DNA of 64,000 nt, from contig NZ_SWCJ01000017.1 in assembly GCF_005116665.1 (NCBI RefSeq), positions 46,263 through 110,262 on the forward strand. The letters are read 5' to 3'. Source of the stretch: Ferrimonas aestuarii. GTDB taxonomy: Bacteria; Pseudomonadota; Gammaproteobacteria; Enterobacterales; Shewanellaceae. How positions within the stretch are numbered: the stretch's first letter is position 1; each line of letters begins with the position of its first letter. The translations under genes were made by a program, and so were the position numbers. The notes below the pieces were generated by a model. It saw only the letters and a program-made list of their open reading frames with translations, was not told the origin of the DNA and searched no databases. This document shows positions 58,697-64,000 of this stretch, piece after piece.

Positions 58697-61540
58697 CTAA
58701 GCAGTAAATTCCGGTTTGAGTACTGTCCAGCGGGCTTCGAAAATGGTCTCTAGCTGAGTATCCATCGCCAAGCGGGCTTCGATTTGCTCGAGCAAACGAT
58801 CTTCCTCTTGCTCAATTTTCTTCTTTTCTTCGTGATAGTTGAGCATGACCGTGTCCCGCTCTCGTTCGAGTCGCTTAAGCTCTCTTTTTGCTGCCATTTT
58901 CTCTTGTAGCGTAGCCAACTGCCGTGATGCTTTTCTAGCTTGCTTGATCTCTTGGTCTAGTTGTTTGACTCGGATATCAAGCGCGATACGCTTGTCCTCT
59001 GCCCAGCGCTCTAACTTCTCAACCTCTTCGCCGTAATAGAGCTCGTTGTCCCGTTCAACGATGTCCATAAAGGCTTGTAGTTGATTGGCTTCATCAGACT
59101 CAAAAACGTCAGGGTTTACCACTGCTGGTGGCATGTCATTGGTGACGATAGGCATCTGTAATAGCCGTTCAACCGTTTCTGGATGAATACTATCGCCGCT
59201 GTCTGTGATTGCGGTGAGAAGAAGCTTCTCTCTCAGCTCCTCACTCGAACCAACGCTTACTTTCACAACTCTGAGGCTTCCTGTTTGACCTATCAGGTTC
59301 TTAACATCAACCCATTGGCCTTGCTGAGGTGAGTATACGAACGACAGATGCACTGTCGGCAAAGTAGCAATTTTGAGTTCGGTGACTAGGTGGGCTCCCA
59401 ACCCATCACTAAGCCGGAAAAATTGCTGATCTTGGCTTTCGGCTTCTTGCCAGTTCAGGTTGTACTTTTGACCTTGCCAGCTGAAGCCACTTTCGTGTTC
59501 AAAGTAATCTTGGCCGTTATCTGCAAAAGCCATGCGCGCGAGTTGTAGTAGCTGTTGCTGAAAGTGCGATAACTGGCTGACCACTTTACCACGGCGTGTA
59601 TTGAGTCGGCTAACGACGTCAGCATCGAAGTGTTCAAGCAAAGACTTGCGTGTGTCGTTCACCTTCACTTCAAGCTGGTCTTTAAGCTGTTCCTGCAGCT
59701 GGTTAAATTCGGCTTCAATTTGCTCATCGCTTCGACAGTGCTGGTAGATGTCATGGATACGGCGTTCAATATCTACACCTGACTCAATAGAGCCAAGAAC
59801 TTCATCAGATGCACCAAATACGCCTTCGAATAGCTGGAATTTTTGACTAAGAAGTTCAAAGACTCGTTCGTCAGCACGGTTGCCTTTGTTGATGAAGTTG
59901 ACAACGACGACATCATGTTTCTGACCGTAGCGGTGCACACGGCCAATGCGCTGCTCTACTCGCTGTGGGTTCCATGGGAGGTCGTAGTTGACCAACAATG
60001 AGCAGAATTGCAGGTTAATGCCTTCTGCACCTGCTTCGGTGCAGATCATTAATGTTGCGTCATTTCTGAACTTGTCGACCAGCGCAGCTTTCATATCAGC
60101 TGTCTTAGAGCCAGAGATTCGACTTGAGCCTTCGTGCTCAGTTAACCAGTCTTTGTAAATAGTTTTAGAAGTCGCATCATTGTTACTGCCGTTAAGCATA
60201 ACAATTTCGTTGGCATAACCATTCGCCGCAAGCAGTTCGGCTAACCACGTTTGAGTTCTGACGGACTCGGTAAAGATAACAGCCTTTCTTGCGCCACCCA
60301 ATTCTTGAGTTTTACTAAATGCGCGTTGTAACACCCGTATCAAAGCTTCAGCTTTAGCATTTCCCGTGATGCTGCCTGCAAGCTTCTTGAAGTCCTTTAG
60401 AAGATCAATTTCAGCTTGGAGTGCTTCGGGATCGATCAGGTCGTCATCTTCAATCGACTCTTCATCCTGATAATCCTCGAGATTGTCATAGTCCTGCAGT
60501 GCTTCCACCAAAGGTTGTTTGCGCTCTAAGCGCTCAATCATTGTTTCCAGTGTGCCTTGCACAGCATGAGTCGAAGAGGCCAGAATTTTACGTATTACTA
60601 GGGTAACAAGATGGCGTGCACCTGACTTGATAGAGAGTAAATCATCTCTTTGTAGATACTCAGATACTTCCTGATATAGCTTCTCCTCGTTCGCTGTAGG
60701 GCGGAAGTCTTCGGTCATGGAATAGCGACGGGTAAAGCTGATCCCGCCTTCTTCCTGAACTTGTCTACGCAGCGTACGGTTACACACTTTGCTCAAGCGG
60801 TGGCGCAGCAACGCCAGTTCAATTTCTTCGAGGTTTTGCTTTGCGTAGCGTGCTTTGAACGAGCCCAAGTCGCCGAAGTAATGTGGATCGATTACAGACA
60901 CGAGTCCGTACAGTTCAAGGATGCTGTTTTGCAAAGGAGTTGCTGAGAGCAGGACTTTTTTTCTGCCTGTCAGAGCCGCATCGAGCTTACGAGCAGTTTT
61001 GGCACCATCCTTTTTATAGATGTTGCGCAGTTTGTGAGCTTCATCCAATACAACTAGGTCCCAAGGAACTCGAGCAAGCTCAACCTCTTTACGAGCTGCA
61101 AACTCGTATGAGCAGATACAGATGGCTGGTCTCCCAGAGCAAACTTCGATATCAAACGGGTTTGCATGGCCTTCCTTTGACGCTTGATTGAAGCTTTTTG
61201 CTTCGATGATTACTGAAGGTAATGAAAACTTCTCTTCAAGCTCTTGGCTCCACTGCTTGCGAAGTGTCGCAGGGACGATCAGTAGAAGTTTGCGGCGGCG
61301 CTCAGCCCACTTTTGAGCAAGGACTAGGCTTGCCTCGATGGTTTTCCCTAGGCCGACTTCATCCGCCAGAATAACCCCGCTTGACAGAGGTGAAGCGAGT
61401 GCGAAAAGTGCAGCTTCAACCTGGTGAGGGTTCATATCTACTTTAGCGCTGGCAATGGTTTTGGTCATTGACTCGTCAGCTTTACCCGCAAGCGTGAGAG
61501 AGTGCGCGAGCCAAGCTTTCTGATGTGGAGAAAAGTGCAT
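58697..61540 (-). CDS. SNF2-family helicase
   Basis: This 947-residue protein has a SNF2/Rad54 helicase core: ADEVGLGKT (59-67; Lys66), DEAH (165-168), LLSATPLQN, and the C-terminal lobe with AGAEGINLQFCSLLVNYDLPWNPQRVEQ-type motifs and RIGRVHRYGQ. Residues from about 830 to 930 form a charged coiled coil. The start is ATG 61540, overlapping the stop of the RHH gene by one base; a longer reading to 61564 lacks support. SNF2 enzymes also accompany methyltransferases in DISARM. It probably translocates on DNA for the other operon members. Confidence 0.88.
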   Translation of the reverse strand: MHFSPHQKAWLAHSLTLAGKADESMTKTIASAKVDMNPHQVEAALFALASPLSSGVILADEVGLGKTIEASLVLAQKWAERRRKLLLIVPATLRKQWSQELEEKFSLPSVIIEAKSFNQASKEGHANPFDIEVCSGRPAICICSYEFAARKEVELARVPWDLVVLDEAHKLRNIYKKDGAKTARKLDAALTGRKKVLLSATPLQNSILELYGLVSVIDPHYFGDLGSFKARYAKQNLEEIELALLRHRLSKVCNRTLRRQVQEEGGISFTRRYSMTEDFRPTANEEKLYQEVSEYLQRDDLLSIKSGARHLVTLVIRKILASSTHAVQGTLETMIERLERKQPLVEALQDYDNLEDYQDEESIEDDDLIDPEALQAEIDLLKDFKKLAGSITGNAKAEALIRVLQRAFSKTQELGGARKAVIFTESVRTQTWLAELLAANGYANEIVMLNGSNNDATSKTIYKDWLTEHEGSSRISGSKTADMKAALVDKFRNDATLMICTEAGAEGINLQFCSLLVNYDLPWNPQRVEQRIGRVHRYGQKHDVVVVNFINKGNRADERVFELLSQKFQLFEGVFGASDEVLGSIESGVDIERRIHDIYQHCRSDEQIEAEFNQLQEQLKDQLEVKVNDTRKSLLEHFDADVVSRLNTRRGKVVSQLSHFQQQLLQLARMAFADNGQDYFEHESGFSWQGQKYNLNWQEAESQDQQFFRLSDGLGAHLVTELKIATLPTVHLSFVYSPQQGQWVDVKNLIGQTGSLRVVKVSVGSSEELREKLLLTAITDSGDSIHPETVERLLQMPIVTNDMPPAVVNPDVFESDEANQLQAFMDIVERDNELYYGEEVEKLERWAEDKRIALDIRVKQLDQEIKQARKASRQLATLQEKMAAKRELKRLERERDTVMLNYHEEKKKIEQEEDRLLEQIEARLAMDTQLETIFEARWTVLKPEFTA

Positions 61541-61734
61541 TAATTCATATCTCCACCATCGCAACCTGGTGTGTTTTTCTTTGTTATTGGTTTGAAATCA
61601 TGGTTATTAGCTAAAAACTCACCAACGGCCTGTCGGACCATCCAAGAAATGGATAGTCCATTCTCATCAGCCAAACGCTGCAGAGCTTGATGTTGTTCTG
61701 ATGGCAGCGAAACGGTTGTTCTAACGGATTTCAT
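61540..61734 (-). CDS. Ribbon-helix-helix (CopG/MetJ-like) regulator
   Basis: This 64-residue DNA-binding protein has an N-terminal beta strand (KSVRTTVSLPSE) and two helices (about 12-28, 29-45) typical of RHH dimers, with a polar tail. Its stop codon overlaps the SNF2 start by one base, which places it at the head of the island operon. Repeats near 61753-61787, just upstream, fit its operator. I infer that it represses its own operon. It could also be an orphan antitoxin, but no toxin is adjacent. Confidence 0.8.
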   Translation of the reverse strand: MKSVRTTVSLPSEQHQALQRLADENGLSISWMVRQAVGEFLANNHDFKPITKKNTPGCDGGDMN

Positions 61735-61752
61735 ATAGCGATTTCTCTATTT

Positions 61753-61787
61753 CATCATTGTGATGCGATCTGCATCAGTTTACATCA
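61753..61787. promoter_or_regulatory. Probable RHH operator upstream of the defence operon
   Basis: Four copies of the 5-mer CATCA/TGATG occur in 35 bases (61753, 61761, 61773, 61783), including the palindrome TGATGC-N5-GCATCA (61761-61777). Short tandem or inverted repeats are the usual targets of RHH repressors. A weak -10 (TAAACT) on the minus strand overlaps the array. Confidence 0.5.
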
Positions 61788-61815
61788 CTACTGCTAAGCA
61801 CTCTAGAACGATCGG

Positions 61816-61847
61816 CATAAATGGGAGGGTACACCCTCCCATTTATG
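61816..61847. repeat. 15-bp perfect inverted repeat
   Basis: The arms cataaatgggagggt and accctcccatttatg flank a 2-base centre. No T-run follows on either strand. It lies just past the AlpA gene's stop and upstream of the defence operon promoter, so it may insulate the two units or be a recombination or protein-binding site. Confidence 0.6.
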
Positions 61848-61851
61848 TTCG

Positions 61852-62043
61852 TTATGCCGCTGCCATATCTCGCTGCTCGATCTTCTCTAAAATCCAGTCT
61901 TGGATTTCACTCTCCAGCCATGCCACGTTGCGCTCACCCAGAGAGACTGGCTTCGGGAAGTTTCCCTCGTTCATGTACTTGTAGACGGTGGATCGTGCCA
62001 GGCCGGTGGTGTACATGACGTCTTTCAATTTAATCAATCGCAT
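61852..62043 (-). CDS. AlpA-family DNA-binding protein / excisionase-like, copy 1
   Basis: This 63-residue winged-helix protein of the AlpA/MerR-like type (MRLIKLKDVMYTTGLARSTVY at the start, then FPKPVSLGERNVAWLESEIQDW) is often encoded beside tyrosine integrases as a regulator or recombination directionality factor. AAGGAA lies 8 bases before ATG 62043. It resembles the second copy at 63620-63841 over nearly its full length. It is leftward, whereas the RadC-integrase genes run rightward. Confidence 0.88.
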   Translation of the reverse strand: MRLIKLKDVMYTTGLARSTVYKYMNEGNFPKPVSLGERNVAWLESEIQDWILEKIEQRDMAAA

Positions 62044-62246
62044 GAGTGTATTCCTTGTGATTCTGCTCATGAGAAGAGGGCTGAGTGAAATTTTTGTCAT
62101 GCCGTGCCCTAGCTAGGCCGAGCCGCTCGATTCCAGATTTTTTAAGATATATATCATCTACATGCAGATCCCTATCGTGTGTCTGTTGGGCGTTGATTTC
62201 CCGTTCCAAACTGCGCCTATCACTCGGAACGATGCAGGAGTGGCTT

Positions 62247-62351
62247 ATGCCTATCCCGTTTATTGCCGGTTTCGTTACCGGCGTGAGCTTGTATTGCTAC
62301 ATCAATCAGGAGGATGACGATGGTTGTGTTCCCGATATCCGCCGCAACTAG
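62247..62351 (+). CDS. 34-residue membrane micro-protein (candidate)
   Basis: The peptide has one hydrophobic segment (PFIAGFVTGVSLYCYI) and an acidic-to-basic tail (NQEDDDGC...RRN). ATG 62247 has AGGAG 6-7 bases upstream. Its 3' end overlaps a second micro-gene in another frame by 32 bases. I do not recognise a family. The good ribosome sites on both genes and the shared terminator argue for real expression. Confidence 0.5.
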   Translation: MPIPFIAGFVTGVSLYCYINQEDDDGCVPDIRRN

Positions 62352-62409
62352 TGCATTCGCCGCTGGTGTTGTTGCTGGTTACAACTGGGCGAAAAGCCAA
62401 GACTCGTAA
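62320..62409 (+). CDS. 29-residue hydrophobic micro-protein (candidate)
   Basis: The peptide (MVVFPISAATSAFAAGVVAG, then YNWAKSQDS) could span the membrane once. ATG 62320 has GGAGG 6 bases upstream, inside the previous micro-gene. A strong terminator follows at 62425, so the two genes form a unit. The function is unknown; a small toxin or holin-like peptide is one possibility, without evidence. Confidence 0.5.
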   Translation: MVVFPISAATSAFAAGVVAGYNWAKSQDS

Positions 62410-62424
62410 ATGAGAGACGGATAG

Positions 62425-62452
62425 AAGGAGGGCTCGTGCCCTCCTTTTTTTC
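62425..62452 (+). terminator. Intrinsic terminator of the micro-protein unit
   Basis: A 9-bp stem (aaggagggc / gccctcctt) is followed by T7-8. It separates the micro-protein genes from the radC-like gene. Confidence 0.88.
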
Positions 62453-62485
62453 GTTAGTGTGTGATGGATAGTGAAGGAGAGAACC

Positions 62486-62935
62486 ATGCAACAAGGACCC
62501 CAACCCGTTAACCAGGTGCTTGAGCAAGCCGCTGACATTCTGATGCGGAAATACAGTCGTGATGGCGTGTTCGAAAATCCCAATGCGGTTAAGGATTACC
62601 TGAAGGTGAAGTTCGGCCAGTTTGATCGTGAGGTCTTCGGTGTAATGCTGCTGGATACCCAGAATCGTTTGATGAAACTGGAGCTGCTGTTCTGGGGCAC
62701 CATCAATGCAGCGAGCGTGTACCCGCGTGAAGTGGTTAAAGCAGTATTGCTGGCTAATGCTGCCGGTGTGGTGCTGTGCCACAACCATCCCTCTGGTGTG
62801 GCGGAGCCGTCACAGGCTGATAGGGCGATCACCGGAAAACTGTCTTCAGCCTTGGCGCTGATCGACGTACCGGTGCTCGACCACATTGTGGTTGGTGAGC
62901 AGACCGTTTCGTTCGCTGAACGAGGCTGGCTCTAA
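62486..62935 (+). CDS. RadC-like JAB-domain protein of mobile elements
   Basis: This 149-residue protein has a JAB/MPN metalloprotease-like fold with the metal motif HNHPSG and a downstream Asp in SQADRAIT (about 107-120). It lacks the N-terminal helix-hairpin-helix of chromosomal RadC, as usual for the copies carried on islands and conjugative elements. The role is unsettled. Start ATG 62486 has AAGGAGA upstream. It precedes the recombinase gene by about 130 bases. Confidence 0.9.
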   Translation: MQQGPQPVNQVLEQAADILMRKYSRDGVFENPNAVKDYLKVKFGQFDREVFGVMLLDTQNRLMKLELLFWGTINAASVYPREVVKAVLLANAAGVVLCHNHPSGVAEPSQADRAITGKLSSALALIDVPVLDHIVVGEQTVSFAERGWL

Positions 62936-63062
62936 TCGTTTTCTCTAACTTCCCATTTTGGCCTTTTGGGAAGTTACCAAGCCCATGAAACCGGGCTTTT
63001 GTAATCTCCAGGCCTTCGAACTTCTCAAAATCCCCATTTCAATCGAAAAAAGGAAGCTGCGT

Positions 63063-63623
63063 ATGGCAGAGGTCCATGCTGTGAAAGATCCCGATACCAT
63101 TCGTTTGATTAGCCATTTGCTTAGCCGTAATCACAGCCAACAGATGGCGGATGTATGGAACATCGGGTTGAACCTGGCGCTGCGGATCTCTGATCTGCTC
63201 GCTATCAAGTTCAGCGATATCCAGGATGGCCGGTTACAACTTAAGGAGCAGAAGACCGGTAAGCTAGCGAGTATTCCCCTAAACCCCAAAGCGCTTCAGA
63301 TCATCGAGCGCATTCGCAAGGAACATCCTGAACATATCTATTTGTTTCAATCCTATCGTAATCGCCAATCCCACAAGCGTGCACCACATCCATTGTCTCG
63401 GCGTGCCGTAGGGCAAGCGTTCGAGTTGGTTAGCGAAGAGGTGAAGCTGCCATTGGGTACTCACTCCATGCGTAAGACCCGTGGCTATCACCTTTACCAA
63501 TCAACCAAGGACATTGCCCGAGTCATGAAGATGCTCAGGCACAGTTCAGAGGGGGTAACTCTACGCTATATCGGGATCACCCAGGATGAGGTTGACCAAG
63601 ACTTCAAGGAGCTTGAGCTATGA
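63063..63623 (+). CDS. Short tyrosine recombinase (integrase catalytic domain)
   Basis: This 186-residue protein consists essentially of the catalytic domain. The active-site set is complete: Arg in LALRISDLL, Lys in QKTGK, HSMRKTRG (HxxR), MLRHSS (His) and the nucleophile Tyr in RYIGI. No N-terminal core-binding domain is present; such short recombinases occur in Vibrio/Shewanella islands. Start ATG 63063 has AAGGAAG 6 bases upstream. Its stop overlaps the next gene's start (ATGA). Its attachment site was not identified. Confidence 0.9.
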   Translation: MAEVHAVKDPDTIRLISHLLSRNHSQQMADVWNIGLNLALRISDLLAIKFSDIQDGRLQLKEQKTGKLASIPLNPKALQIIERIRKEHPEHIYLFQSYRNRQSHKRAPHPLSRRAVGQAFELVSEEVKLPLGTHSMRKTRGYHLYQSTKDIARVMKMLRHSSEGVTLRYIGITQDEVDQDFKELEL

Positions 63624-63841
63624 CAACGACAGTCACCCAACCGTTAAGACTATTGAAACTTAAACAAGTGATGGCAATGACTGGTCTAGCCCGTTCGACG
63701 GTGTACAAGTATTTTTCATGCCAGCAATTCCCAAAGCCGGTTCAACTTGGGGCACGCAACGTCGCATGGGTAGAGCAAGAGATACAGGACTGGATAGCTC
63801 AAAAGATTGCATTACGCGATCAATTGAGCCATCCAGAGTAA
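63620..63841 (+). CDS. AlpA-family DNA-binding protein / excisionase-like, copy 2
   Basis: This 73-residue protein is translationally coupled to the recombinase (ATGA overlap), which supports a role in its control or directionality. It shares TGLARSTVYKY, FPKPV-LG-RNVAW and EIQDWI with the copy at 61852-62043, showing a duplication within the module. A terminator follows. Confidence 0.9.
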   Translation: MTTTVTQPLRLLKLKQVMAMTGLARSTVYKYFSCQQFPKPVQLGARNVAWVEQEIQDWIAQKIALRDQLSHPE

Positions 63842-63850
63842 TGACAGCTA

Positions 63851-63875
63851 TGGGGTTAGCGCCCCATTTTTTTGG
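63851..63875 (+). terminator. Terminator of the integrase-alpA unit
   Basis: A 5-bp stem (tgggg / cccca) is followed by T8, 10 bases after the stop. Confidence 0.6.
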
Positions 63876-63876
63876 T

Positions 63877-64000
63877 TCATCGCGGATCTCCGGGGAATGC
63901 TGATTTTATCTTCAAGAAAAAGTACTCAGTGTCCCGGTAGCCGTAAGCCATGCGCTTAATCAATTTGATTTTGTTGTTCATCCCCTCGAGCCGGCAGGTA
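63877..64000 (-). mobile_element. ISL3-family transposase, C-terminal end (runs off the window)
   Basis: The minus strand is open from the right edge to a TGA at 63877-63879. The last 41 residues include LEGMNNKIKLIKRMAYGYRD and TEYFFLKI, the characteristic C-terminus of ISL3-type DDE transposases (R-x-E-G-x-N-N-K-I-K-x-x-K). The element's terminal repeat was not identified. Its presence supports a mobile island here. Confidence 0.85.

Noticed and set aside
50349..61734. Calling the island operon DISARM
   Set aside because: SNF2 and methyltransferase genes fit, but no DrmA, DrmB or DrmC (PLD) homologue is present.
1..64000. tRNA, rRNA or CRISPR elements
   Set aside because: None was seen on reading; no cloverleaf-like or evenly spaced repeat-spacer pattern stood out.

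Overview
The window reads as chromosome of a marine-type gammaproteobacterium, most likely an Alteromonadales relative of Ferrimonas or Shewanella. This rests on gene content and protein character (gmk-rpoZ-spoT-trmH-recG order, cheV, DUF2959 and DUF3014 proteins, TonB-linked phytase, nirBD/nasA cluster) and not on a marker-gene comparison. No rRNA, tRNA or CRISPR array was seen. Core genes fill about 0-43 kb and accessory DNA fills 43-47.5 kb and 50.3-64 kb.

0-21 kb: the end of typA; dgkA with an LtaS-type phosphoglycerol transferase; a phytate-acquisition locus (TonB receptor and beta-propeller phytase) divergent from a GGDEF-AraC regulator pair, with a PhoB-box-like site facing each way; a NapH-like ferredoxin membrane protein; small envelope proteins; yihY-dtd; rluF; cheV; a GNAT; a DUF3014 protein; recG; and an acyl-CoA synthetase.

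21-30 kb: trmH, ridA, spoT, rpoZ and gmk on the minus strand, then a plus-strand peptidoglycan-recycling operon (GH3 N-acetylhexosaminidase, nagA, anmK).

30-43 kb: an assimilatory nitrate/nitrite cluster. cobA-nirB-nirD-narK-PP2C/kinase run leftward and nasA runs rightward from a 381-bp region that holds two opposed sigma-54 promoters and a pair of NtrC-like sites between them. A Dps protein, a ClpP-fold lipoprotein and an adenine deaminase follow.

43-50 kb: a HlyD-type adaptor and a C39-peptidase ABC transporter followed by two very short genes (59 and 42 codons), each with a textbook double-glycine leader and a GxxxG motif, then a terminator-like hairpin and a small zinc-ribbon membrane protein. 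I read this as a two-peptide bacteriocin system with its exporter and a candidate immunity protein. An EmrAB-type efflux pair follows.

50-64 kb: a mobile island. A leftward operon of RHH regulator, SNF2 helicase, DNA methyltransferase, PHP-SMC (TrlF-like) ATPase, AlbA_2/HATPase protein and Res-like helicase-nuclease looks like a composite restriction/defence system. It abuts a mobility module of two AlpA-type proteins, two overlapping micro-proteins, a RadC-like protein and a short tyrosine recombinase, and the window ends inside an ISL3-like transposase.
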